Shown here one piece after another: positions 35,358-45,792 of a stretch of 64,000 bases of DNA (its first letter is position 1; every line of letters begins with the position of its first letter). The position numbers and the translations under genes were made by a program. A model generated the notes under the pieces. The model searched no databases. It was not told the DNA's origin and saw only the letters and a program-made list of their open reading frames with translations. This DNA is from Dacryopinax spathularia (taxonomy: Eukaryota; Basidiomycota; Dacrymycetes; Dacrymycetales; Dacrymycetaceae): contig JBBPFI010000004.1 in the NCBI GenBank assembly GCA_037974965.1, positions 682,001-746,000 on the forward strand, in the 5' to 3' direction.

Positions 35358-37545
35358 ATGTCGGTTAACATGTCGTCTCCGAACCCACTGACTCCCGACA
35401 TCTGCGAACGAATTCTCCAAGGCGAAGACATTACGGAAAACAACCAAGTACAAATCCTCTCCATAACGTCCGCCATCGGTTCTGGCGGAAAGCCGGGACC
35501 AGCGCACTACGTGTACGTAACCCCAACGATTACATGAAGGTACTGACCGACCAGTCCCATTAGTGTAACAATCCATGATGGCATTCACGCCATTCCTGTC
35601 ACTTGCAGTCTTCTTCTAGCAAAGGCGATCACGGATAACCAGCTCCGAGAAAAGGACATTATTCAAGTCAAGGATTACGAGGTATATCTTTATGGTCATT
35701 ACCGGTACGTCTAAACTGCTCGACCGACACCGATCTATCTAATTACATCTCGTAGGGTCGTAATCCTCAAACAGACAACACAACCATATTCGATGGACGT
35801 CATACTCGGACAACCTCGGCGTCTATCGACTGTGACGGTTAACGAGTGGACACGTGTACCTCTACGGATTTTAGACGGTGTCGTCCAACGCGATAAAGAA
35901 AATGTGTCGGTCGATGATCTTCATCTGATTTCGACCGACCACGACCGTACCGTCCAGTCCGCTGGGCCTGCGGTCGAGACATCCCGCGTACCTACAGAAA
36001 CCGATCTTTCGATTACTCGACCGTCACCCTCAGCCGTTCCGCAACACATATCAGGTCCATCATCCAGCAACTTACCCGCCATTATTCGTCCCGGTCCCCC
36101 ACGTCCGAAACGGCCCTACGTAACTCCTCCAGCACCGGAAGGTTACGAACACGTAGATATCTTACGGCTCAGGCCAGGCCTCGAATAGTACGTGCTCTTC
36201 AAGTTCACGTCCTTTCACAGTCTCTGACTGATAGTGTTGAAGTTGGTATATAGTAGGTCGGGTCATCGACAAAATCATACCGGCAACGAGATCCGCTCCT
36301 GTAACCGTAATAATGGTGGATTACTCAGTTTGTCCAGATTCTCTTAATTCATTATGACCGTGACTCATCAATTTCGTAGTCTTTCATACCGATCGTAGCT
36401 TGGAATGAACCGGAACGTACCAGACTGAAGTCATGCGAAGAAGGCAATGTAAGTACGTTTCAAACCCTTACTTTCTTTACTTACATTGAACTAGATATAC
36501 CGTATCTCTCAAGCAATCGTTGAGGTTCCCCCTGATCGTTACAGTTATGGAACTGACCAGTCCATCAAACTTAACGAGTACTCTGACGTCGACTTGGTAC
36601 GACTTGTTCAGTTAAACACCGGTATCCTATCTGACTCGAATTAGATGACCGGTCCGGCTCTGGAAGATTTCGATCCACTTCCTACATCTTCAATAGCTTA
36701 TTCCGCATGGCATTCCTCGAAAAGCACGTATACCATGACGTTACAACAAGTCGCGAATTTCGACCTCAGCACGGGCCCTATCAAAGTCAAGATCGTGGCC
36801 AATATGTCTAGCTTGACGCGTATAAACGTCTTCTACTTTCCCTGTCCTGCACCCCTCTGTACCGGTAATCTGCAACAGAGTCGTGGTTCCAATACTTTTC
36901 GTTGCAAAAAATGCGATCGGAAAGGTCCGCCGACTGATATTCGGTACGCTGGCAATATGACACGTTACTATTGTTTAACTGATCAGAAATAGTTATGTCA
37001 TTCACGGGAACTTGCTGGACCGTCATCATTCACTGCCTTGTGTTTTATGGAACGATGCAGGTCGTCAACTGATCGGCATATCAGCCGCATCCTTATGGGA
37101 AATGAAGGTACTTTAATGTTTATAGTTACGTTTGTTCTTATTAACGGTCTGGTTCAGACATCTCGTCCTCAAGAATATCAAGCCGTTATAGACGCTATAC
37201 CTACGACTCGTCGCACATTTCTCTGTACCATCGTGGCCGGTAAAGTATGCCATACCTCTACTTGTTATCTTCATTCTTCTAACCATTCTGACAGGATGTA
37301 GGACATATAAAGTGTACTGTAAATCGCGTCTTACCCATTGGGCACTGACACCAATCTCAAGTCACGTCTATTACATGTTCCGGAAATATATCATGTCTGT
37401 ATTTGACTTGTACTTCACCTTTACCGGTCTCTATCTTTTTCTTTCATTCTGTATGGTTCCGTTATCACGTCGCGACGATACAAGAGTCCAATATCATACA
37501 TTCCATCGGTCTCGACACACACAGTCAATACAGACACTAGCTTAA
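35358..37545 (+). CDS. RPA70-like ssDNA-binding protein, N-A-C form (Helitron gene 7)
   Basis: A homologue of the large subunit of replication protein A, the eukaryotic ssDNA-binding complex. The start at 35358 gives the RPA70N domain: LTPDICERILQGEDITENNQ, VTIHDGIHAIPVTCS and KDYEVYLYGHYRVVILKQ. A Pro-rich linker follows (near 35960-36150). DNA-binding domain A is seen as GRVIDKIIPATRSAPVTV and AWNEPERTRLKSCEEGN. Domain C follows directly with a zinc ribbon, CPAPLC and CKKCDRKG (near 36840-36925), then LWNDAGRQLIGISAASLWEM and RRTFLCTIVAG. Exons 1-3 (35358-35512, 35564-35704, from 35756) join in frame. Domain B is not found. About eight exons are needed, and the last one (to 37545) and the join into domain A are uncertain. 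It is convergent with gene 8. Confidence 0.82.
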
Positions 37546-37565
37546 TAGAACCCGACCATCCACGA

Positions 37566-40086
37566 CTAAGTCTTGATAACGTCCCCAAACTCGACGACCT
37601 GAGGAAGCGCGTCCGCGCGAGTAATGTTATACACGACCAGGGACGTAGTCTGTCAAGTCCGTTAGTAAATCACGTAAGAGACATGACAGCGACTTACAGA
37701 ACTTGTACGAGCCAGAACAGTAAAAGTATACCATTTCTTTGCCGCCGTGATTGTCTCCTCAAACTGCAAATCTTCGTCGGCCTATACAATTATAAGCCAA
37801 ATAGATAACAATAAACCGTATTCAAGAGACCGACCTTCAACTTTTCCAGTCTAGTAACAGGCATTCCGAGTACGCTTTCTGCAACACGATCAAAGATCGT
37901 CGCACTGATCGTTTCGTTACCGTCGGTAATTTGCACTTCCAGACGATAACTAAATACGTATCAGTCGAGCAACTTGACCATACCACCTTCACGTACCAAT
38001 AACGAGCATCTTCGAAGCTTTTCCCGCAAACCCGACACTCCCACAACTCTTTATTTTCCACCAATGGCTTCTCGTCATCATCCCCGTCTTCACGGTTGAA
38101 ACTTCTCCCAGCACCGCGTAAGACAGGAACTTCCGCCATGAATGCAGTCGCGAGACCGTTACATCCGGGAAGACGACAAGCATTATATGAGACTCTGTCC
38201 GTCCTGATCGAGTGCAAATATGCGCGAGTCTTGAACACGGCCTTCCCTCCGTCAGATCCAATCTCGTTCATGACGGCATCAGTTATGCTCGTAAGTCCTT
38301 CACGTCCAGTCGTCATGTACAGTCGCTGACATGCCGATGCACTAAAGGCAGCATCTGACAACTCGATAAACGTTTCATTACGTCCACCCCGTTCGAACCT
38401 AGAAACGGCGTCAGTCGTCTTATAACCAACTACGATCACTCTTACCAAGCCTGTAACTGCGCTGCCGCAGGTATATCCGGGTCATGAATGATCTTCGCAC
38501 CGGTTTCCACAGACAAGCTAAGTCCTCCAAACTGGCAGATCCTTGCAGCTTGAATGAGAAGAACGTCCCCGACAATAGCATTGAACTTGACGGCATCCTC
38601 TCCCCAAACTACCACGCGACAAGCATGTCCGGATGAGTCGACAACTTGAATCTCGCGCAAGACCGACCCATCATCGACTCGTGTGGTCAGTTCAGACGCA
38701 GGCTGGAACCCTCCAGTTAGGTTCGTAACGATACCAGTCTTGTCCTTGAGATGCATTCGGACCTCTTCTCCGACGAGATTGACGACGACGAGAACATCTA
38801 AAAGACGGTGAGATCCAGTCATCCAACATACTACGTAATACCCACCACAGCTACCCGTCTTGACAGATACAAGGTCTTTCAGCCGGACGAAATCGTAAGT
38901 CATCGCCGGCACCTTCCCGTCTTCCGGCAACTAACAAGCTCATCAGGCATAGACCCCGACAATAAGTGATTAAGCCTACCTCCACGGCCTCAAACCTGGT
39001 CTCGTACTTGATCTGGAAAGGAGAACCGACTGCAAATTGCGACGGGGGCTGAACGACTTGTCCGCCGGTAATAGCATATACCTACTTCACAGTCACTTCT
39101 GTACCTTAAAGACATGTACCATGACTGACCTTGCCAGACAACAGTCGATCCGTCTTACGGATGGCTTCCGGTCTCCAAGCAACAGCACTTATCTTTCCCT
39201 ACCAATATCAGTCCCGTCAGTACCAATCTTACACGTGATAGGCGCATACGTACCGACGCGTCCATGAAGGTCAGGTTGGAGACAAAACAACCAGGCTTCG
39301 ACTTCAACTCCGTAGAACCGGTATTTCGAATGACTCGAACTCGTATTTTAATCCTACCATGTCTGGATAAGTGGTCTTTCCTTGTCTAGAACATCTTACG
39401 TACGCGTTCAAAGCAGGGCGCAAGTCCGCTACGCGATAGTATCCGTCCTCGTCTTTCTGAGGAAACGGTAGCACGCAAGGACGACTCGTCAGCCTTCGTT
39501 GGTGACTATGATTAGATAAAGTCCGAATAGGTCCAATCGAAGACTCCGCCTGTTGCTCGACAGCGACCGGTGAGACAGTCGCAAAGGGTTGGTAACCAGG
39601 AAAGTGCGTAGAAACGTTGTCGACAAGCGCATCGATCGGTACAGGATCTCGTAGCTTCTCTTTACAAGGATGGACAACATCCACGACACACAGTATAGGC
39701 ACGCTAAGACATTTCAATGACCATTCAAACCCAGTATACTCTGACTTACATGTAACCACCAGATATATGACGAACAACCGTCCGGATCTTCACGATGTCA
39801 TATACCGCCATTGCGCCCCCGTCCACTTTACCGTTCTGATAAGTCGACAACATCACAGGAAGTGCATGGGAACCGTCGCTAATAACAAACCTGCTTATCG
39901 TCAGTAACAGGACGACGCATATATGCTTGAAACTACTTACTTGTAACGTCGAGGTTCCAGTTCCCGTCCATGCAATTCGACCTTCTTAATCGCCAACACT
40001 TGTACCATCGCTTCGTCAGGCAGAACGGCATCTGTAAGAAGTCCACGACAATAGTTCCTCGTCAAGCAACTGCTGAGGTCGGTCAT
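37566..40086 (-). CDS. RPA70-like ssDNA-binding protein, full N-A-B-C form (Helitron gene 8)
   Basis: A complete RPA70 homologue, read leftward from the ATG at 40084-40086 to TAG at 37566-37568. RPA70N: TDAVLPDEAMVQVLAIKKVE, RYKFVISDGSHALPVMLSTY and ISGGYIVPILCVVDVVHP. A linker of about 110 residues follows. Domain A: GRVGTYAPITCKIGTDGTDI, ISAVAWRPEAIRKTDRLLSG and YAITGGQVVQPPSQFAVGSP. Domain B: YDFVRLKDLVSVKTDVLVVV, REIQVVDSSGHACRVVVWGE and the family signature DPDIPAAAQLQAWFERGG. Domain C has a four-Cys zinc ribbon (CRLPGC and CRVCGKSF) and then TISATIFDRVAESVLGMPVT and a closing VVYNITRADALPQVVEF. Exon junctions keep frame throughout. Size and domain order equal ordinary cellular RPA70, so it looks functional. 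It differs clearly from gene 7 and so is not a recent duplicate. Confidence 0.9.
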
Positions 40087-40481
40087 GGCTGTTACGAATT
40101 AAGGAGTGATGAGTCTTTCGCGTCAGTCAAGACTTCATATATAAACCGACGCGACGCGCGTCGGAAGCAATGACACGTGAAAATGAGTCAGCCGCGGGAA
40201 CCGACTGAGACGGTCAATGTCAAAAATACACGTGACTCACAGGTCCCCTAACCTGTCGAGGACTTTCGCGGACAGTCGCCTTCCATTACAACACCGCCGT
40301 TCCTTTTTACCATCATCATCTCACGTCAACAACGGTCCTGATCCTGTAAGTGTCCGGTTCGTCCTACTGCTTCAAAGCTTACCCTTACTCACTTACTCAA
40401 TAACGAGAACAGATACGATTGACTATCACGTACGGCCCTTACCGTTCACGTCCGACGCGTCCACCATAACAGCCTCGAACA
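40087..40481. other. divergent promoter region, genes 8 and 9
   Basis: A 395-bp spacer. TATATAAA at 40138-40145 lies about 50 bp upstream of the gene 8 start when read as its complement, and could serve as a core promoter element. No coding signal convinced me. Confidence 0.4.
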
Positions 40482-41545
40482 ATGTCGTGGGAAGACATGG
40501 CGCCCGACCTGATCAACGACGGAGGACGGAGTATACGTATAGTCATGAAGACCTCTTCTGCTACCGTACGGAACGGTACATTTCAATTAAAGTTACCTGT
40601 ACTTACTCCAATCCAGACCGGTAACACGAACACGTCGGCGACAGTCACAGACCTTGGACATAATTTCAATCTGTCGATTACGGTACGCATACATCTACAT
40701 GTTTCTATAATCCCTTACTAATACCTTCACAGACAGAATCGACTACTCCGTCCGGTTCCGAAGTACAGGCGAACAAACCGACCACTTCGATCCCATCCCT
40801 CGGACTGGACGGACATCAACAGGTAGACAAGTCGGTAACCGACAAACCGATCCAGAACAAACCGAATCGTCCCGTACCGCCCATAATTACTCGTCAATCG
40901 GCGACGCCTAAACGTGCACAGTCTTCTATATCAACGGACCTTTATGATCCTGACACGCCTACCGGTATCGACTTACCTCTCCTCGTCTCCGAATGGACGC
41001 AGACGGACCCAAGTCTGTTAAACGAAGCACCGCGTCCGCCCGTCACTACAACCGGTGCCCCGACCATAACTGTCAATCCTCCGACGACTGCGTCCAATAT
41101 TACGAACCGGCTTAAACGTAAAACGCCTCCGGAATCGGAACCGGACTCGACCTCTAATCGTCCGCCCAAATTACGCGTCACCCAAGTCGTCGACGACGAG
41201 ATCCAGATAATGGTACCCGTAACGCCTGAAAAACGTATGACCGCCGAACCTAAACCATCGGAAAAGGCATTAGTACGTGTACAGTTAGATATGCAACGCT
41301 TACTGACTGCTTCTCTTAGGGTAAACGTCCCGAAAAACCGGCTACCGTACGTCAACCGTCCGGCGCAACGTACATCACCGGACCTTACCTCGGATCCGGT
41401 CGTCCTCTACCGTATGACGAGTAAGTACGGAACAAGTCTACCAATGCCAGACACTAACCTATACAACAGAACCAGGATGCTCGCAGATACCTACGCGTTA
41501 CATATGGCTCTGGAAAAATACGAGCCAACGAGTACGACCCACTAG
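40482..41545 (+). CDS. unknown nuclear-looking protein, Helitron gene 9
   Basis: No family recognised. Two exons, 40482-40682 and 40733-41545, separated by a 50-nt intron with a TACTAAT-like branch site, give 337 aa. The N-terminus (MSWEDMAPDLINDGGRSIRI, then MKTSSATVRNGTFQLKLPVL) looks beta-rich. The middle is Pro/Thr-rich and probably disordered, and carries a basic motif, NRLKRKTPPESEPDSTSNRP, that could be a nuclear localisation signal. The C-terminus is more structured: LVRVQLDMQRLLTASLRVNV and RMLADTYALHMALEKYEP. It is the last gene before the right boundary and is divergent from the full RPA70-like gene. It might be a partner of the RPA proteins, but only position suggests that. Confidence 0.6.
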
Positions 41546-41686
41546 TCCTTTCCCTTAGGCGGCGACACTTTAATGAATCATCAGATACCTTTTCTGTAAC
41601 GTTACTATACTAGTTGTACTTTACGGGGAGAATGCATACAGTCTGACCGAGTACCATTCACGCCTATTATGTAATGTCTATTACGT

Positions 41687-41708
41687 GACCAGTCCCAAGG
41701 GCCCAGGA
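41687..41708 (-). repeat. right imperfect inverted repeat, candidate Helitron end
   Basis: GACCAGTCCCAAGGGCCCAG plus GA matches in inverse the left copy at 21408-21430. It also contains its own small hairpin (AGTCC...GGACT, 41691-41710), as 3' ends of Helitrons often do. Confidence 0.5.
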
Positions 41709-41920
41709 CTTGCGCGGAGCGTTTTCCCTATGTTGAAGACGCGTCAAACGGGCTCACGGAAGCAGATAGCCAAGGTCACATGACATGGGAACAAATCTGC
41801 CCCCGGTTCTTTGCACCGCCACGCAGAACACAGAACCCTTGCCCGGAAATCTGTATGTACTGTTCCACCTACTGTTCTCGCGTCTCGTCACCGAGCGACC
41901 ACAGTATACCAACATACAAC
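41709..41920. other. SYF2 promoter
   Basis: Host-like GC content returns here, and only about 210 bp separate the element from the SYF2 start. This is presumably what remains of the SYF2 promoter next to the insertion. Confidence 0.45.
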
Positions 41921-43366
41921 ATGCCACCAAGAAAAAGCAAGGCCGCAGCCGCATCAACCGATGCCCCCAAACGATCAACTCGAGGTCGCAAGAAGGCCGA
42001 CGCCGCCCCCGAACCCGAGCCTGAGCCCGAACCCGTAACAGTCGCCCCCGACGCCCAAGACGACCCTCCAGCAGCGCAAGAAGACTCCATCCCCGTCGAA
42101 GTCGAGGAGGGTATCTCCACCGCCGTCACTACGGAAGAGGTGTTTGAGCAGACGGAGCCGGAACCGGAACCGATGATGCCTGTTGCTGTTGAGGATGTTG
42201 TCAGGGAGGAAGAGGAGAGGGATGAGTTGGCTGCTATGGCGCCTGTTGATGAGCCTGTGAAGGAGGTTGCGCCTCAGGGTGAAGAGGCTGGCGAAGAGGG
42301 AAAGGAAGGTGAAGAGGCTAGGGAGGATCCGGTGGCTAATGTCGAGGTTGCGGCGGCTGAGGCTAAGGAGGCTGAGGCCGAAGAAGCGGCGGCTGAAGCT
42401 GTAGAGGGTTCGGCTCAGCAGGATGGCGCTGTTGAGGAAGCGCACGAGGATGTTGATATGGACCATTCGCATGGTGAAGGCTCATCAAGAGGTACACCAA
42501 CACCCATAAGCCTAGCCGAGCGTATGAAGAAGCTCCAAGAACTCCGGGGCAAGATGGTGTGTGCCCTCTCTCACTTAGTGACACGCGTGCTAACCTCCAT
42601 GACAGCGCGAGACCCTCCAAGCCAACCGCAAAGACCTCGTCGCCGAACACGCCCGGCAAAAGACCTCCGCCCGCGAGCTCCAACGGCTAGAAAAGAAACG
42701 CAAGCTCGCCGAGGTCCTGCGTGAGAAAGCCGATGCGGAGGAAAAGGGCGAGGACGTGGAGCGGAAGAAGAACTGGGAGTGGAGTATTGAGGAGAACGAG
42801 GAGTGGGAGAAGAAGCTGGAGAGGAAGAAGAAGAGGGCTGATTTTACGTTCAACAGTACGTTTATTATCGCTGTCCTGGTTGTGCTTATCCTGACGTGGG
42901 AGTAGATGCGGAAGATCATGCTCGGCGACGATACAAGAAGGATCTGGACTTCATCAAACCCGATCTAGAATCCTACAACCGGCAAAAAGAAGCCGCACTC
43001 GGCCTTGCACCAGGCGCCCTAAAACCCGGCCAGTCAACATCAACGGCCCTGATAGCCGCCGCATCCTCTTCAGGCGCTATGACCGTCGCCCAACGACAAG
43101 CGGCCGAAGACCTCTACCGCGACGCCAACAGCCTCATCTACGCCGATAACAAGCCCTCGGAGGACGCGATCGACCGCGTTGTCTCCAAGCTCAACCAGGA
43201 CATGGACAGACGGAACAAGTTCTCCCGCAAGAGGGTCAACGAGGACGATGGCGACGTTACGTATATCAACGAGCGGAACCGGGTGTTCAACAAGAAGATT
43301 GCGAGGTATTATGATAAGTATACGGCGGAGATCCGGGCGAGCTTCGAGAGAGGGACGGCGCTTTAG
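41921..43366 (+). CDS. SYF2: pre-mRNA splicing factor Syf2
   Basis: Three exons (41921-42556, 42606-42855, 42906-43366) give 448 aa with frame kept. The C-terminal half is the Syf2 domain: ADFTFNNAEDHARRRYKKDL, DFIKPDLESYNRQKEAALGL, KLNQDMDRRNKFSRKRVNED and VTYINERNRVFNKKIARYYD. A charged coiled-coil stretch precedes it. Syf2 is a Prp19-complex (NTC) component involved in spliceosome assembly and cell-cycle progression. The first about 200 residues are an acidic, Glu/Ala/Pro-rich extension not needed for the family fold. The start MPPRKSKAAAASTDAPKRST is basic. Confidence 0.92.
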
Positions 43367-43579
43367 ATGCTTGTATATGCGTTGTTTGGCTACTGGTTTG
43401 TACTCATTGCTGTAATTTAAGCATGCCGCGGTGGGACTTGTTGGATACATGTCATACATGTGTGCATTCCGTCTGTTTAGCGATACAGAACGAAAACGAA
43501 AGTGATCGATGATTGGAAGGCCTAAGGAACGACACCGTTGACCTGCAACCTCTTACCCTCCAACATCTAGCCATCGGCG

Positions 43580-44994
43580 TCAGCATATCCTGTAAAGCAG
43601 CAGGACGCGTTCAGCACTCACAAGCGGGAACATCTTCCTAATCTTCGCAATCTTCATACACTCATTCCGCGCATTATGCGTAATCCCACTGCCCATAATC
43701 GCGCTATCCACATAATGTCTCAAATACCTCTCGCACACCTCCTCCCGAAAGGCCGGGTAGAGCTTCTTGTTCAGCTGCCGCTCGGCCTTGCGCGTGCTCT
43801 CGAGGTATTGGTGCGATTGGTGGATCATGAAGTCGTCTGAGAGGACGTAGAAGGACCGGCCGGAGATGTACATCTCGAACAGGCAGGCGGCTTTGTTCGC
43901 GCCGTAGCCGATGAAGCGCTCGTCGCACCTGTCACCATCATTACACCCCAAGTAACATGTATGCGCGAAGAAGGGACATACCAAGGTGCGTTCTCCCGCC
44001 GGTAGATGACGTACGGCTCGTAAGAGGGGTTGTAGTCCCGAACCTTGTATATTTCCCCAGCCGAAGCGTTCGCAAAACGCGAGTAGTTAGTCGCAGCGTG
44101 GCCAGGCCGCCAAGCCCCATGAAACTGACCAATCTCGCCATTATCCAATAGCGGTAGAAGATCGCGCTTCGTCACCGGGAACAGGGAAGTATACTTCCCT
44201 GCATCTAGGGAGGCGTACTCGAATGCGGGAAGGACGAGCATCGCGTTATCCGCCAGCAGGTTCAGGGCTACTTGGCTCGCTTGTAAGCGCTGGGCGAACT
44301 GCGTGCAGGGGTAAAAGTCCACATCGAGCATTAGAATCGTATCCGTCCGAGCGAACGCGCGGGCAACGTTCCTCCAGGTGTTGAATGCCCGCGGAGGGGA
44401 GTTGAGGATCAGGTGGATGTCCACATGCTCCACGATCGCCGGGTTGGACGTGTAGAACTCGTGCAGCGACGGGAGCGACAGAGGGGACTGAAAGGGCACG
44501 GCGACGGATATGGGACCGTTATAGTGCGACGCAAGGCGCGATAGGACGGGATAGCGAGAAGGAGTGACAAGCGTCGTGATCGTCACCGCTCCTGGATCCG
44601 GTCTCCGAGCAGCGCGATAGTAGAACGGCAGCACCTGGATGGGCTCAGAGCTGTTCTTGTTACTCGGCGCATCGGGGTTGTCCATCGCTACGAGTGACGC
44701 GATTGCCTTCTCGATCGACTCGGTCGAGAGCTCGGTGTACCATGCTGGTGGGGAGAAGGCGGCGTTTCTTGGCCCGGCGGGCAGATTGGGCAGGTCGATC
44801 ACGTCCTCCGCTGCGTATGTATGCAGGTGATGCGGGAGCCTGAGGACATGATGCACGATAGACTGCACTTGAGCTTCAGGGCCAGGATCTTGGATTGCAG
44901 TTATGGCTGGGGATGTACGAGCCGGCGTATGCAGAAGATAGAGAGCAAGGAGGGCGAGAGCAACGAGAGTGTACAACGCATGAGTACGGGCCAT
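43580..44994 (-). CDS. glycosyltransferase family 49 (LARGE/B4GAT1-like)
   Basis: A type II Golgi-style glycosyltransferase. The start at 44992-44994 gives a signal anchor (MARTHALYTLVALALLALYL). The catalytic domain has the GT49 pattern: TLVTPSRYPVLSRLASHYNG, then NTWRNVARAFARTDTILMLD with the DxD-type metal motif in LDVDFYPC. After one intron (near 43930-43980) it continues CDERFIGYGANKAACLFEMY and DDFMIHQSHQYLESTRKAER. GT49 enzymes add glucuronic acid or N-acetylglucosamine-type sugars; the fungal acceptor is not known to me. The gene ends at TGA 43580-43582 and is convergent with SYF2. Confidence 0.82.
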
Positions 44995-45792
44995 GGGGGA
45001 TGGAGGTGGATCGCAAAAAGACCAAATGCGGTAAACCAGAGCAGCATACAAGGAGCTCCATGACCAAGTCAACCAGTGTTTCAGCAAGCAAGGTTATGAT
45101 CGGAGTAGAACAGGGTAAGACAATGTCTTTCTGTTTATGGCCGACGGTCGTGTGATTCGGTGATGGACTGCCTGATCAGGCACACCTTCGCGAACCACAT
45201 TCATCGAGGGTCCTTCCGCTGCTTCTTTTCGGATCAACGCGTCATCATCCGCTGTTTTGATAAAGCCTTTATTATCAGCGCTAACCGCCGCACGTCTTTC
45301 CAGTCAGACGAAGGCCCCCGTCCGTGGTGGAAAAGGCGTGCATGCCATCTACTCGCAACGCTGTTCAGCGCCCATCAACGTCCCTGTGATGGAATGACAT
45401 CGCGCCCCTATTCGGGAATGCAGGCATCACACCCCCGCTTAGGCGCGTCCGCCATGAGGCTGCATGCTACTTATACCTCTAGTCGACTCATTCTTGAAAA
45501 ATGCTGTGGGCTGCTCGTGCTCATCATCATCGTACTTGCTCATGTCGTTGATGTCGAACGGCTCTCCGATGCGTAGGAACAGGCATAAACGTGGGGTAGC
45601 TATACTATTTACTCGTAACGAAGCTGATTTCCTGGGGTAGGAATCCGTTCGAACTCCTTTGGTCGCTCCGCCAGCCCAGCATCCAGCGACCGCTCGGACG
45701 GGGGATATCAAGCCGACTACAGAGATCCCAACCGGCCCGACCCAAGGGAATATGCCCCGCTCAGCCCACCTCGGCGCGTGCTCAGCCAAGCG
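44995..45792. other. divergent intergenic region
   Basis: About 0.8 kb between the GT49 gene and the next BTB gene, probably carrying both promoters. No gene or repeat is recognisable. Confidence 0.4.

Larger units (their letters stand above)
21408..41708 (+). mobile_element. giant Helitron (rolling-circle transposon) with RPA70 genes
   Basis: A block of about 20.3 kb whose base composition is clearly more AT-rich than both flanks. It begins with an apparently intact Rep/helicase (21574-27642) and holds eight further genes on both strands. These include two RPA70 homologues, an F-box-like gene and five genes I cannot assign. Gene order from the left: RepHel, small Trp/Cys-rich, unknown (minus), unknown (plus), F-box, acidic unknown (minus), RPA70-like 1 (plus), RPA70-like 2 (minus), unknown nuclear-looking. 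Ends are set at a 22-23 bp imperfect inverted repeat that coincides with the composition change. A canonical 5'-TC/3'-CTRR pair at an AT target was not convincingly found, so both ends are provisional. Identity as a Helitron is firm; extent is moderate. Confidence 0.8.

Noticed and set aside
35358-37545. RPA70-like gene 7 as a broken copy of gene 8
   Set aside because: Its domains N, A and C are open and spliceable and diverge throughout from gene 8, so a distinct architecture is more likely than decay.
40217-40624. 135-codon frame overlapping the start of gene 9
   Set aside because: It lacks a plausible fold or family and runs out of frame with the better supported gene 9 model.
41596-41613. 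GTAACGTTAC palindrome followed by TATACTAG as a canonical Helitron 3' end (hairpin plus CTAG)
   Set aside because: The palindrome has no usable loop, and element-like composition continues about 80-90 bp further to the inverted repeat. It remains a fallback for the 3' end.
21408-41708. Starship-type or other tyrosine-recombinase mobile element
   Set aside because: No tyrosine-recombinase (DUF3435-like) gene is present; the HxH and two-tyrosine Rep plus Pif1-like helicase identify a Helitron.
21408-41708. Virus-like element (capsid-bearing or LTR type)
   Set aside because: I see no capsid, protein-primed polymerase, integrase, reverse transcriptase or long terminal repeats.
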